A DNA stretch of 32,860 nucleotides from an uncultured Lachnospiraceae bacterium (GCA_902476265.1 CABSCP010000048.1:1-32860), one strand, 5' to 3'. Counted from the stretch's first letter, positions 6,105 to 15,594 are shown. Notes: generated by a model not told the origin, from the letters alone. Numbers and translations are program-made.

Positions 6105-7316
6105 GTGAAAACAAAAATCAGGGAAAATTATGGTTTTACCATAACGGCATCTTATCTGGGCTATATCACCCAGGCGATTGTGAATAATTTTGCGCCGCTT
6201 TTATTTTTGACCTTTGTCAGTGAATTTCAGGTCAATTTTGAAAAGCTGGCTTTTTTGATCACCATGAATTTCGGTGTTCAGCTGGTGGTGGATCTGATAT
6301 CCGCCCGATATGTGGACAGGATCGGTTACCGGATATGTATCGTGGCGGCCCATGTGCTGGCGGCCCTGGGGCTTGTGGGAATGGCGGTGCTGCCGGGTAT
6401 ATTTTCGGATCCCTATGCAGGTCTGATGCTGGCGGCCGGAATCTATGCGGTGGGCGGCGGCCTGATCGAGGTGCTGATCAGCCCCATTGTGGAGGCCTGT
6501 CCTACGAAAAATAAAGAAGCGGTCATGAGCCTGTTACATTCTTTCTACTGCTGGGGACAGGTGGCGGTGGTTCTGCTTTCCACGCTGTTTTTCGTCCTGG
6601 CGGGAATTGGGAACTGGCGGGTGCTGGCCTGTCTGTGGGCGTTGATCCCGGCCTGTAATGCGGTGTTCTTCTGTTTTGTGCCCATCCGCAGGCTGGTGGA
6701 GGACGGGGAAGGACTGTCTATCCGGGAACTGGGGAAAAACGGGCTTTTCTGGCTGTTTGCACTCCTCATGGTCTGTGCGGGGGCAAGCGAGCAGGGGATG
6801 AGCCAGTGGGCCTCCGCCTTTGCGGAATCCGGCCTGCATGTTTCCAAAACGGTGGGAGACCTGGCGGGCCCCTGTGCCTTCGCAGTTTTCATGGGAAGTG
6901 CACGGGCGCTGTATGCGAAATTTGCGGAACGGATTTCCCTGAAAAAATTCATGGCTCTCAGCGCCTGTCTTTGTGTTGTCAGCTACCTGCTGGCTTCCTT
7001 TTCTAAAAATCCGGTGCTGGGACTTTTGGGCTGCGCTCTCTGCGGCCTGTCTGTGGGAATCATGTGGCCGGGCACCTTCAGCATGGCGGCAAAAGCCATC
7101 CCCAGGGGCGGCACAGCGATGTTCGCTTTTTTTGCCCTCTTTGGGGATGTGGGCTGCAACATCGGACCGGGCCTGGTAGGCGTGGTATCCGGTATCTTTG
7201 ATTCCGATCTGAAAAAAGGGCTTTTGGCAGGCGTGGTATTCCCGGCCTGTCTGCTGGTGACGTTGTTTGTTCTGCGGGCAGTTTTGCGGATTGCCGGACG
7301 AAAGCCGAAAGCCTGA
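6105..7316 (+). CDS. Major facilitator superfamily transporter
   Basis: A 403-residue membrane protein with about 12 hydrophobic segments in two halves, split by a charged loop near residue 200 (RRLVEDGEGLSIRELGKNG). The GxxxDRxGxR-type loop between helices 2 and 3 appears as ARYVDRIGYRI (about residues 67-77), which is diagnostic for the superfamily. The substrate cannot be read; the fold resembles sugar/FucP-like or drug exporters. The start is GTG at 6105 with GAGAGGACAG just upstream; an ATG two bases earlier is out of frame. The helicase gene follows after 47 bases, so co-transcription is likely. Confidence 0.88.
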   Translation: MKTKIRENYGFTITASYLGYITQAIVNNFAPLLFLTFVSEFQVNFEKLAFLITMNFGVQLVVDLISARYVDRIGYRICIVAAHVLAALGLVGMAVLPGIFSDPYAGLMLAAGIYAVGGGLIEVLISPIVEACPTKNKEAVMSLLHSFYCWGQVAVVLLSTLFFVLAGIGNWRVLACLWALIPACNAVFFCFVPIRRLVEDGEGLSIRELGKNGLFWLFALLMVCAGASEQGMSQWASAFAESGLHVSKTVGDLAGPCAFAVFMGSARALYAKFAERISLKKFMALSACLCVVSYLLASFSKNPVLGLLGCALCGLSVGIMWPGTFSMAAKAIPRGGTAMFAFFALFGDVGCNIGPGLVGVVSGIFDSDLKKGLLAGVVFPACLLVTLFVLRAVLRIAGRKPKA

Positions 7317-7363
7317 ACGGATAAAAACAGCGTCCTTGTGAGGAGACAGAGGGGGAAAAAGAG

Positions 7364-10078
7364 ATGGGAACGGGAAAAAGCAGGAAAAGAACGGCCGCTT
7401 CGGGAGGAAGGATCCGACAGTCGCTTCAATTTTCGGGAACCTGGCGCAGTTATCAAAAACGGGTGCTCAAAAATGCGGAAACTTACGGAAAAGACGGGAA
7501 AATCCATATTGTGGCCGCGCCCGGATCGGGAAAAACCACGCTGGGGATAGAACTGATCGCCCGGGCGGATGCGCCCTGCCTGATCCTTGCGCCTTCCGTC
7601 ACCATCCGGGAACAGTGGCTGTCCCGCATCCGGGAAGGCTTCGGCGCACCGGAGGAACTGCTGTCCAACGATATCCGGAATGCGGCCCCCATCACTGCGA
7701 TTACCTATCAGGGACTGCACAGCTGCCTGAAAAAATTAAAGAGTGTGGAAGAGGATGAGGACGGCATTCGGGAAGAAAAGGATTACAGCCGGTTTGATTT
7801 ATATGAGGCCATCAAAAAAGCAGGTTTTCGTACTTTTTGTCTGGACGAAGCCCACCATCTGCGCAGCGAATGGCAGAAAGCGCTGGAAGAGGTGCTGGGG
7901 CATTGCAGGGGGTGCGTTACAATTTCCCTCACGGCCACCCCGCCCTATGATTCCACTCCTGCCCAGTGGGAACGCTATATCCGTCTTTGCGGACCGATCG
8001 ATGAGGAAATCAGCGTGCCGGAGCTTGTGAAAGAAAAAAGCCTGTGCCCTCATCAGGACTATGTCTATTTCAATATGCCTGCTCCGGAGGAAATGGAGGA
8101 GTTGGAAACGTTCCGGAAAGCGTCGGCGCAGGTTTACCGAAAACTGATGGCAGATGAAAGGTTTGCGGCGGCGGTTCAAACCCATGCCGTCCTGACCTGC
8201 CCGGAAGAATATCTGAAACAGTTTGAAGGAAACATTCCCTATCTCACTGCGCTGCTTTCTTTTTTAAAGGAAAAGGGGAAGCGGATTCCGGACGGGCTGA
8301 AAAGCCTGATCGGCCTGACGGAACTGCCGCCCATGGACCGAGCGCTTTTGGCGGAACTTTTACAGGGATTTTTATGGGAAGATGCAGACAGCTATGCCTG
8401 TGAAGAGGGATACCAAAAAAAACTGGCGGCCGCCCTTCGGGCAAAAGGCCTGATCCATCAGAACAGGGTAGAGCTGGCGGCCAGTTCAGCGGTGGACAAA
8501 ATGCTGATGAACAGCCGGGGCAAGCTCATCAGCATGCAGAAAATCGTGAAAAAGGAATACGAAAACCTGGGAGAAGAGCTGCGGCTTTTGATTCTGACGG
8601 ATTTCATCCGGGGAGAATATTTATCCGCTGTGGGAGTCATAGCAAAGCCGGTACAGGAAATCGGAGTGGTCCCCATCTTTGAATCTCTGCGAAGGGAATG
8701 CAGCGGGATGGATGTGAGGCTGGCGGCGCTTTCCGGCAGTGTGGTGATCCTGCCGGAATGTGCGAAAGAAGCGTTTGTGGAAATGGCGGAAAAAAACGGA
8801 CAGAAAGCGATTCTGAAGCCCTGCCTGGATACCGGCTATTACCGGGCAGACATCAGCGGCGGCGGCCCCAGGATGACCGTCTATCTGACGGAGCTGTTTG
8901 CCGCAGGCTTCATCCGTGTGCTGATAGGCACCAAATCCCTGCTGGGAGAGGGCTGGGATTCCCCGTGTATCAATTCCCTGATCCTGGCCTCCTTTGTGGG
9001 TTCCTTCATGCTCAGCAATCAGATGCGGGGACGGGCCATCCGTACCGTGAAGGAAAATCCGGATAAGGTGAGCAATATCTGGCATCTGATCTGTATGGAA
9101 CCTGTTTGGACGGAAAAGGAGGGCGGAGAAAAGACCTGCCGTTCCCGGGAAAGCAGTTCCGCCGATTTCGCCACTCTGCGCCGCCGTTTTGAGGGATTTT
9201 TGGGTATCCATTATGAAAAGGATGTGATCGAAAGCGGTCTGGACCGGCTCACCTGTATCCGGCCCCCTTACGGAAACCGGGAGTTGGATGTCATCAATGC
9301 AAAAATGGAAGAGCTTTCCGGACAGAGGGCCGGACTACGGGAGCGGTGGGACAGATCGCTGGCGCGCCTGATCAATATGGAGATTGTGGATAAAGTAGGA
9401 GCGGGAGAACAGGATCTGAAGGCGGAAAATCAGAGAAAGAAGTTCGGAAAACAAGAAGAAAAGGCAAAATCAGCGTTGGGAATTATGGCAGTCCTGGGCG
9501 TGATTCTGGCATTGCTCGGATATTTCATTCTTGCGGGGGCGGTAATGCTGGCGGCGGCCGCCGTGTGTTTTGTGCTGTCCTGCATCCGAAAACAAATGGC
9601 TGTATTCACCCGCCCGGAGCTGTTTTTAAAGGCGGTGGCAGATGCGGTGCTGGCAGCGCTGAAGGAAGTGGGAGCGCTTTCTTCGGCAGGACTTTCTACG
9701 GAGGTTCAAACGAAAGAGAGCAGGAAAGAAGGGGAAGTGCCGGTCTGCTTTTCCGTGCTGCAAGGCGGCACCCAGCGGGAAAAAAATGTATTTGCGGATA
9801 CACTGGCGGAGTTTTTGGGAGAGGTGAACGGGCAGCGCTATCTTTTGGAGGTGTCGGATCCGGGAAAAGAGGGACGGTCCTGTTATCCCGTGCCGGAATT
9901 GTTCGGCAGGAAAAAAGAGGATGCCAGTCTCTTCGCCCGCCATATCGTTCCCTGTATCGGCGCCAGCGACTTGATTTTTACCAGAAGTGAGGAGGGCAGG
10001 CGGGCTTTGCTCGCAGCCGGAATGAAAGAGATGAGACAGGAGCGCGTCATCCGACATAAAGAAGTGCAGAACCGTTGA
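7364..10078 (+). CDS. DEAH-type SF2 helicase with C-terminal membrane helices
   Basis: A 904-residue superfamily 2 ATPase of the type III restriction/UvrB-like helicase fold. Visible motifs are Walker A APGSGKT (52-58), DEAH (161-164), SLTATPP (188-194), GEGWDSP (528-534) and QMRGRAIR (about 553-560). All are intact, so it should hydrolyse ATP and move on nucleic acid. A basic, lysine-rich linker then leads to two adjacent transmembrane helices (about 705-740) and a 160-residue C-terminal domain I do not recognise (…FTRSEEGRRALLAAG…). Membrane anchoring is unusual for such helicases. No nuclease or methylase lies beside it, so restriction is not supported. The ATG follows AGAGGGGGAAAAAGAG. 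BirA starts 17 bases after its stop. Confidence 0.88.
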   Translation: MGTGKSRKRTAASGGRIRQSLQFSGTWRSYQKRVLKNAETYGKDGKIHIVAAPGSGKTTLGIELIARADAPCLILAPSVTIREQWLSRIREGFGAPEELLSNDIRNAAPITAITYQGLHSCLKKLKSVEEDEDGIREEKDYSRFDLYEAIKKAGFRTFCLDEAHHLRSEWQKALEEVLGHCRGCVTISLTATPPYDSTPAQWERYIRLCGPIDEEISVPELVKEKSLCPHQDYVYFNMPAPEEMEELETFRKASAQVYRKLMADERFAAAVQTHAVLTCPEEYLKQFEGNIPYLTALLSFLKEKGKRIPDGLKSLIGLTELPPMDRALLAELLQGFLWEDADSYACEEGYQKKLAAALRAKGLIHQNRVELAASSAVDKMLMNSRGKLISMQKIVKKEYENLGEELRLLILTDFIRGEYLSAVGVIAKPVQEIGVVPIFESLRRECSGMDVRLAALSGSVVILPECAKEAFVEMAEKNGQKAILKPCLDTGYYRADISGGGPRMTVYLTELFAAGFIRVLIGTKSLLGEGWDSPCINSLILASFVGSFMLSNQMRGRAIRTVKENPDKVSNIWHLICMEPVWTEKEGGEKTCRSRESSSADFATLRRRFEGFLGIHYEKDVIESGLDRLTCIRPPYGNRELDVINAKMEELSGQRAGLRERWDRSLARLINMEIVDKVGAGEQDLKAENQRKKFGKQEEKAKSALGIMAVLGVILALLGYFILAGAVMLAAAAVCFVLSCIRKQMAVFTRPELFLKAVADAVLAALKEVGALSSAGLSTEVQTKESRKEGEVPVCFSVLQGGTQREKNVFADTLAEFLGEVNGQRYLLEVSDPGKEGRSCYPVPELFGRKKEDASLFARHIVPCIGASDLIFTRSEEGRRALLAAGMKEMRQERVIRHKEVQNR

Positions 10079-10095
10079 AAACGGAGGAGAAGGAA

Positions 10096-11055
10096 ATGTC
10101 AATCAAATCGGAACTGCTGGAAGTGTTGTCTGCCCATAAGGGAGAGTGCGTTTCCGGAGAAAAGATCGGGGAACAGCTGCATTGCACCCGGGCCGCCGTA
10201 TGGAAAGCGGTGAAAGCGCTGCGGGAGGAAGGCTATACTATTTTATCGGGCACCAACAGAGGGTATGTGCTGACGGAAACAAACGGCGGGCTGGATGCTG
10301 ACGGAATCCGTGCCGGACTGGTGAAAAAAGATGTTCCTGTCACCGTGTTGGAGGTGACTGCCTCCACCAACCGGGCGGCAAAGCAGGAAGCGGTGGCAAA
10401 GGCCGCGCCTCACGGGACGGTGATCGCCGCCCGCTGTCAGACGGAAGGAAGCGGACGGCGGGGAAAACGGTTTTATTCCCCGGCGGAAAGCGGCATCTAT
10501 TTTACGGTGATCCTGCGTCCGGAAAAGGATATGGAGGACAGTCTGCTGTTCACCACGTCCGCAGCGGTGGCTGCTTTGAGGGGCGTGGAAGAAATCTGTC
10601 ATGTGAGACTATCCGTCAAATGGATGAACGATCTTTTTTACCGGGATAAAAAGGTGGGAGGAATCCTGACAGAAGCTGTCACGGATCTGGAAAGCGGAAG
10701 AATCGAGTTTGCGGTGGTGGGGATCGGATTAAACCTCTATGAGCCGGAAAACGGATTCCCGGGAGAACTGGCCGGAAAGGCGGGCGCAATTTTGCAAAAA
10801 AATGAGGCGGCAGACCGCAACGGACTGATTGCCGCCATTGTGAACGCGCTCCTGGAAGAAGTGGAAAAGAAAGAAATATCGCCTTTGTACCGGGAACGCA
10901 ATATCGTCCCCGGCAAACAGATAACGGTGGTCACAAGCCATCGGGAATACGAGGCCAGGGCGCTGGAAATTCTGTCCGACGGCAGACTGCTTGTAGAGGA
11001 CGAAAAAGGCCGGCGCGAACGCCTGGCCTTTGGGGATATTACGATTCATTTTTAA
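10096..11055 (+). CDS. birA: Bifunctional biotin-protein ligase / biotin repressor BirA
   Basis: A 319-residue enzyme that activates biotin with ATP and transfers it to carboxylase lysines. The N-terminal 60 residues form a winged helix (HCTRAAVWKAVKALREEGY), so it probably also represses biotin genes. The catalytic domain has TASTN, the nucleotide loop GSGRRGKRFYSP (the GRGRRG motif) and KWMNDLFYRDKKVGGIL, where WMND replaces the usual WPND. A C-terminal SH3-like domain ends at the stop. The ATG at 10096 is chosen for its GGAGGAGAAGG site; a TTG at 10075 in the same frame overlaps the helicase stop. It may share a transcript with the helicase. Its stop overlaps the stop of the convergent symporter gene. 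Confidence 0.95.
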   Translation: MSIKSELLEVLSAHKGECVSGEKIGEQLHCTRAAVWKAVKALREEGYTILSGTNRGYVLTETNGGLDADGIRAGLVKKDVPVTVLEVTASTNRAAKQEAVAKAAPHGTVIAARCQTEGSGRRGKRFYSPAESGIYFTVILRPEKDMEDSLLFTTSAAVAALRGVEEICHVRLSVKWMNDLFYRDKKVGGILTEAVTDLESGRIEFAVVGIGLNLYEPENGFPGELAGKAGAILQKNEAADRNGLIAAIVNALLEEVEKKEISPLYRERNIVPGKQITVVTSHREYEARALEILSDGRLLVEDEKGRRERLAFGDITIHF

Positions 11056-12434
11056 GAAGCTTCCTCGTTTTGGGCTTCGTCCCGATTGAGATGGTCCAGC
11101 CGGTTTTCCCACAGATAATGGCGGGTTTCGTTCACCACCACACCGGAAAGCAGCAACAGAGACACCAGATTGGGGAAGGCCATGAGACCGTTCATCAGAT
11201 CGGAGAAAGTCCACACAATGCTCAAAGAGGAAACCGCGCCTATGTACAGGACCGCCAGGAAAATGACTTTATAAAGCCAGGTGATCTTTGTGCCGAAAAG
11301 ATATTCCATGCACCGTTCCCCGTAATACGCCCATCCCAGGATTGTGGTGAAGGCAAAAATGCTCAGCGCGATGGTCAGGATATAGCTTCCCACACCGGGC
11401 AGCTGGGCGAAGGATACCTGAGTCAGGGCGTCATCCGCTGCCTGCGTAAACTGTCCCGGAATATGCAGGATGGAACTGACGATGACAACGCCGGTCATGG
11501 CGCAGACGATGACGGTATCCCAGAAGGTGCCGGTCATGGAAACCAGCGCCTGACGGACCGGGTTTTTGGTCTGAGCGCAGGCCGCCGCGATGGGCGCGGT
11601 GCCCAGGCCGGATTCATTGGAAAACAGGCCTCTTGCCATGCCATACCGACAGGCCAAAAGCACGGTGCTTCCCACAAATCCTCCCGCAGCGGCGCGGGTG
11701 GTGAAGGCGGATTTTACGATGAGAACGATGGCGGGGATCAGGAAAGCGCGGTTGATCCACAGGATCGCCAGGCAGCCCAGCACATAAAAAAGCGACATGA
11801 AAGGCACCAGTTTTTCGCAGACGTTGGAGATGGTCTTAATACCTCCTAAAATGACAATTCCCACCAGCACAGTCACCACAAGGCCGCTGACGGCAGGGCT
11901 GATGTGGAAAGTGGATTCCACCACGTTGGTGATGGCATGGGACTGCACGGTGCAGCCCGCGCCGAAGGTGGCCAGAATGGTAAAGACTGCAAAAATAACA
12001 GCCAGCCATTTACAGTGCAGCCCTCGCTCAATGGTATACATGGGTCCGCCTACGGTTTCCCCTTTTTCGTTTTTGGTGCGGAATTTGACCGCCAGCAGAG
12101 CCTCCGCATATTTGGTCGCAATACCGAAAACGCCGGTCAGCCAGCACCATAAAACAGCGCCGGGACCGCCCAGCGCGATGGCGGTGGAAACGCCCACGAT
12201 ATTGCCGGTTCCGATGGTGGCCGCGAGAGCCGTGGCAAGCGCGCCGAACTGGCTGATATCACCCTTGGCGCCTTTATCGGGAGTGACCGAAAGGCGGATC
12301 GCCCGAAAGGTGTGCTTCTGAATGAAGCGCAGCCGGATCGTCAGAAAAATATGGGTTCCAAATAAAAGTACAATCATCGGGATTCCCCAGACGAAATCAC
12401 TGCATGTTTTTAAAAACTGCTCGAATGCTTCCAT
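11052..12434 (-). CDS. Alanine/glycine:cation symporter (AGCS family)
   Basis: A 460-residue polytopic protein of the AlsT/DagA sodium:amino-acid symporter family, which takes up alanine or glycine with Na+ or H+. Family signatures include ALAATIGTGNIVGVSTAIALGGPGA near residues 65-90 and GLGTAPIAAACAQTKNPVRQALVSM in the centre. About 11 membrane helices are seen, and the length is normal. The start at 12434 follows GAAGGGACAC. The gene is transcribed leftwards from a promoter at 12482-12511. Its stop overlaps that of birA, leaving no space for a terminator between the convergent genes. Confidence 0.94.
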   Translation of the reverse strand: MEAFEQFLKTCSDFVWGIPMIVLLFGTHIFLTIRLRFIQKHTFRAIRLSVTPDKGAKGDISQFGALATALAATIGTGNIVGVSTAIALGGPGAVLWCWLTGVFGIATKYAEALLAVKFRTKNEKGETVGGPMYTIERGLHCKWLAVIFAVFTILATFGAGCTVQSHAITNVVESTFHISPAVSGLVVTVLVGIVILGGIKTISNVCEKLVPFMSLFYVLGCLAILWINRAFLIPAIVLIVKSAFTTRAAAGGFVGSTVLLACRYGMARGLFSNESGLGTAPIAAACAQTKNPVRQALVSMTGTFWDTVIVCAMTGVVIVSSILHIPGQFTQAADDALTQVSFAQLPGVGSYILTIALSIFAFTTILGWAYYGERCMEYLFGTKITWLYKVIFLAVLYIGAVSSLSIVWTFSDLMNGLMAFPNLVSLLLLSGVVVNETRHYLWENRLDHLNRDEAQNEEAS

Positions 12435-12481
12435 TTTTTAGTGTCCCTTCATAAGAATATTGCCCCTGACAGCATGAAAGT

Positions 12482-12511
12482 ATTGTAGCACGGCCCAACG
12501 CCGGGAATCAA
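12482..12511 (-). promoter_or_regulatory. Promoter of the AGCS symporter
   Basis: Minus-strand TTGATT (12506-12511) and TACAAT (12482-12487), spacer 18. It is divergent from the CorA promoter 34 bases away. Confidence 0.6.
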
Positions 12512-12544
12512 CTGCTATTTTTCCGGGCAGCCCGATCGAACAGA

Positions 12545-12574
12545 TTGACAAAAGGAAAGCGGGAGGCGTAGGAT
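12545..12574 (+). promoter_or_regulatory. Promoter of the CorA-type gene
   Basis: TTGACA (12545-12550) and TAGGAT (12569-12574), spacer 18. It is placed 27 bases before the GTG start. Confidence 0.6.
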
Positions 12575-12600
12575 AAGGGAAACGAAAGGAGGGAACTTTC

Positions 12601-13536
12601 GTGTATTTTGTGATAAAAGACGGAGAAGTGAAAAAAACGGATCAACTGCTGCCGGGCAACGGGGCTGCGGCGGTGGGCTATCTGACGCTGAAAGAGCTCG
12701 GGGAAAATTATGAAAGGCTGGGGCTTCCGGAAGGGACGGTGCGGGAGTGCGAAGGCCGCCAGACCCGTCTGCGGACCAGCATTGACACCTATGACGAGGT
12801 CAGCTTCGGCATTGTCAGCATGCTGGATTTAAAGGATGTGCGGGGACTGAGGGACCGGATCGGCTTTTATATCAAAAAGGATCTTTTTCTGCTGGTGAAA
12901 ATCAGGGATGAGGATGGCAGTGTGGAGCAGCTTTTTGCCCGGGCCTGCAGCCGGTTTGAAAAAAACGCAACGCTGGAGAAAGTCATTTTTGCGGTGATGG
13001 AGCTTCTGATGCAGGGCGGCGCAGAGGCGCTGGAGCGGATCGAAGAGCGTACCACACAGCTGGAAGAACAGTTGGTGGAAGGGGAAATCGAGCCGGAACT
13101 GAACCGGGAAATTTTCAGACTGCGCAATGAACTGACGATCCAGAAGCATTATTATGAACAGCTCATTGATATCGGCGAAGAATTGCAGCAGAATGCCAAT
13201 AATATTTTTGAGGGAAATGATCTGCGCTATATGAAGATTTTTACGGACAGGGCGGGACGCCTGAGCGACAGTACCCAGGTGCTGGGGGAAAATCTGGTCC
13301 ATCTGCGGGAGGCCCTGAATGCGGCGATGGATTATAGTCTGAATAAAACAATGAAAATTTTTACGGTGGTGACCACGATCTTTCTGCCCCTGACCCTGAT
13401 CGTGGGCTGGTACGGCATGAATTTTAAAAATATGCCGGAATTGTATTGGAAATACGGCTATGCCGGAGTGATTGTATTGAGCATTCTTGTGGTGGGATTT
13501 TGCATCCTCTTTTTTAAAAAGAAAAAATTTATGTAG
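12601..13536 (+). CDS. CorA-family divalent metal transporter
   Basis: A 311-residue Mg2+/Co2+ channel-type protein. The long soluble N-terminal part is followed by a coiled-coil stalk (residues 140-240). Two C-terminal helices come last, with the signature YGMNF at their junction (Gly272-Met273-Asn274), which is the ion selectivity loop, then a basic KKKKF tail. Length and order are typical for the family. The GTG start follows AAAGGAGGG. The gene has its own promoter. Metal identity cannot be read; Mg2+ is the default for CorA. Confidence 0.92.
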   Translation: MYFVIKDGEVKKTDQLLPGNGAAAVGYLTLKELGENYERLGLPEGTVRECEGRQTRLRTSIDTYDEVSFGIVSMLDLKDVRGLRDRIGFYIKKDLFLLVKIRDEDGSVEQLFARACSRFEKNATLEKVIFAVMELLMQGGAEALERIEERTTQLEEQLVEGEIEPELNREIFRLRNELTIQKHYYEQLIDIGEELQQNANNIFEGNDLRYMKIFTDRAGRLSDSTQVLGENLVHLREALNAAMDYSLNKTMKIFTVVTTIFLPLTLIVGWYGMNFKNMPELYWKYGYAGVIVLSILVVGFCILFFKKKKFM

Positions 13537-13628
13537 CCGGGCGTCCGATGTCCGGCCGGCTTTGAAAAAATATCCAAATTGAGATTGATCCGTTTGGCAA
13601 AAAAGCCTGCGGTAGGTGGGAGGGAAAA

Positions 13629-14411
13629 ATGAAAATTACGTGGCTTGGAACAGCATCCGTCAGAATTGAGGCGGAAGGGGAGCGGATCTTATTCGATCCT
13701 TTTGTACAGCTTTTGGGTGGGGAAAATCCCAACAGTATTGACGACTTTTTACAGGATGAAATCATCTGCATCACCCACGGTCATCTGGATCATCTGATGG
13801 AGGTTCCGGAATTTCTGGAGGAAGAAGGATCGGCGGAGGCGACGATATATTGTCCCAAAGCAGCGGCGGATACGCTGGCGGAACTGGTCGCAGACACCGG
13901 CAATGTGGTGGAGGTGAAACCGGGGACTGTTTTTAAAGTGGGAAACATAACATTAAAGGTATGGGAAGGACAGCATGCCAGACCGGGATTTGGAAAAGCG
14001 TTACGGAAGCTGGTTTCCGTGCGCACCCTGCGCTATTTGAAAAATGCGCTGGCTCTGGGTTATTTAAACCGCCGTTTCCCGGAAGGGGGCCAGACATACC
14101 TGTATGAACTGAATGCGGAAGGGAAAACCGTTTTGGTCATGGGCAGCCTGGGGTTAAAGGAGGAGGTTTCCTATCCGGTGGGAGCAGATCTTTTAATCCT
14201 GCCTTTTCAGGGAAGCGGATATCTGGAAGCGGATGCCCTGGAGGTGGTGGAACGTCTCCGTCCGAAGCGGATTTTACTGGATCATTTTGACGATGCGTTT
14301 CCGCCGGTTTCGGAAAGCGTGGATACAAGAGGATTTAAAAGGCTGATGGACAGGGAGCATCCGGAGATTTCTGTGGTGAAACCGTCGGTGGGAAAGACAG
14401 TGGAGCTGTGA
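13629..14411 (+). CDS. Metallo-beta-lactamase-fold hydrolase (UlaG-like)
   Basis: A 260-residue protein of the metallo-beta-lactamase fold. It opens MKITWLGTASVRIEAEG and has the metal motif HxHxDH at His50, His52, Asp54 and His55, a later GQHA region, and DHFDD towards the C-terminus, all usual for the family. The substrate is unknown; UlaG-like or UPF0173 lactonase/hydrolase members are the closest in style. GGTGGGAGGG precedes the ATG. Its stop overlaps the ATG of the MerR gene (TGATG), so the two are translationally coupled. Confidence 0.85.
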   Translation: MKITWLGTASVRIEAEGERILFDPFVQLLGGENPNSIDDFLQDEIICITHGHLDHLMEVPEFLEEEGSAEATIYCPKAAADTLAELVADTGNVVEVKPGTVFKVGNITLKVWEGQHARPGFGKALRKLVSVRTLRYLKNALALGYLNRRFPEGGQTYLYELNAEGKTVLVMGSLGLKEEVSYPVGADLLILPFQGSGYLEADALEVVERLRPKRILLDHFDDAFPPVSESVDTRGFKRLMDREHPEISVVKPSVGKTVEL

Positions 14412-15235
14412 TGAAAGAATATTTTACAATCGGGGAGATCGCGTCCCTTTTTTCCATAAATATCCGCACCCTGCGCTACTACGATGAATACGGCATTTTA
14501 AAGCCGGAAAAAACGGATCCTCAAACGGGATACCGGTATTATTCCACCCGGCAGTTTGAACGCCTGAATACGATCAAATATCTGAGGGCGCTGGGAATGC
14601 CTCTGGCAAAGATCGCGCTTTTTTTTGAAAACAGGGACACGCAGGTACTCAGAAAGCTTTTGCTGGAGCAAAAAGAGGAAACCAAAGAAAAGATCCGGGC
14701 GCTTCAAAAAGTGGAGAAGAAACTGGAGCGCAGGCTGCAGCAGCTGGACGAGGCGGAGTATGGGGAGCAGGAGGTAATCCGGCAGCAATTTTTTGCGGAG
14801 CGCAAAGTCGCGGTTTTGAAAAAAGAAATCCGGCTGGAAGATGACCTGGAATACCCCATCCGGGAGCTGGAACAGCAAAACGGGATGGGCCCCATGATGT
14901 TTTTGGGAAAAGTGGGAATCTCCATTTCCGGGGAAAATCTGAGAAAAAGGATTCTGGATCAGTATAACGGCATTTTTGTATTTGTGGAAAATGAGGACGG
15001 ATTTGAAGGAAAGACGACCAGCCTCAAGGCAGGGGATTATCTCACCGTGCGTTTTGGGGGAACCCATAAAAATGCGGCGCGGCATTATGAAAAGCTGTTG
15101 GATTTTGCACAGGAAGAGGGAATGGAATGTGTCGGGGATTCTGTGGAAGTGACCCTGATCGACGCTGGGTTTACGGATGATGAATCGAAATATGTGACAG
15201 AACTCCAGATTCCGGTGAGGAGGAAAAAGGTATGA
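14411..15235 (+). CDS. MerR-family regulator with GyrI-like effector domain
   Basis: A 274-residue regulator. Residues 1-70 are a MerR winged helix (FTIGEIASLFSINIRTLRYYDEYGIL, then GYRYYS). A coiled coil spans about 75-120, and the C-terminal half resembles the GyrI/effector-binding fold used by BmrR/Mta drug sensors. Such activators bind drugs and untwist promoters with 19-base spacers. Exactly such a promoter lies 384 bases downstream, before the MATE gene, so that is its likely target. The ATG at 14411 overlaps the preceding stop; a GTG three bases earlier is also possible. The gene overlaps the acetyltransferase remnant by 4 bases. Confidence 0.9.
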   Translation: MKEYFTIGEIASLFSINIRTLRYYDEYGILKPEKTDPQTGYRYYSTRQFERLNTIKYLRALGMPLAKIALFFENRDTQVLRKLLLEQKEETKEKIRALQKVEKKLERRLQQLDEAEYGEQEVIRQQFFAERKVAVLKKEIRLEDDLEYPIRELEQQNGMGPMMFLGKVGISISGENLRKRILDQYNGIFVFVENEDGFEGKTTSLKAGDYLTVRFGGTHKNAARHYEKLLDFAQEEGMECVGDSVEVTLIDAGFTDDESKYVTELQIPVRRKKV

Positions 15236-15594
15236 GACTGGCAGAAAAGCGGGTAAGGCTAAAAAACGGAAAGTTCTGTATTTTGAAAAGTCCGGCGGAA
15301 GAAGACGCCGAGGATCTGCTCTCATATTTAAGGCAGACCTCTGCAGAAACCTATTTTATGACGCGTTTTCCGGAAGAGGTGACGATGACCACAGAAGAGG
15401 AAGCAGCTTTCTTAAAAATGCAGCAGGAAGACGGCAGCAGCCTGATGATCAGCGCCCGGGTGGATGGAAAGCTGGTTGGAAATGCCGGGATTTCTGTTGT
15501 GGCAAACCGCCGGAAGCTGTGTCATCGGGCAACTCTGGGCATTGCCCTGAAAAAAGAATTCTGGGGGATGGCAGTTTTCGGGATGAAATCTTGA
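15232..15594 (+). pseudogene. Truncated GNAT acetyltransferase
   Basis: A 120-residue frame with the N-terminal half of a GNAT N-acetyltransferase: a KSPAEEDAEDLLSYLRQ helix, a GKLVGNAGI strand and HRATLGIALKKEFWG, which normally leads into the acetyl-CoA loop (G-x-G). The reading then changes to AVFGMKS and stops, so the acetyl-CoA binding motif and the last 50-60 residues are missing. It starts in an ATGA overlap with merR. A deletion or frameshift is the likely cause; the rest of the family is not found downstream, because the MATE promoter begins 24 bases later. Confidence 0.7.

Noticed and set aside
7364..11055. Idea that the helicase gene is part of a restriction or phage-defence island
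   Set aside because: Neighbours are a transporter and birA, with no nuclease, methylase or toxin-like gene; only the helicase itself is unusual.
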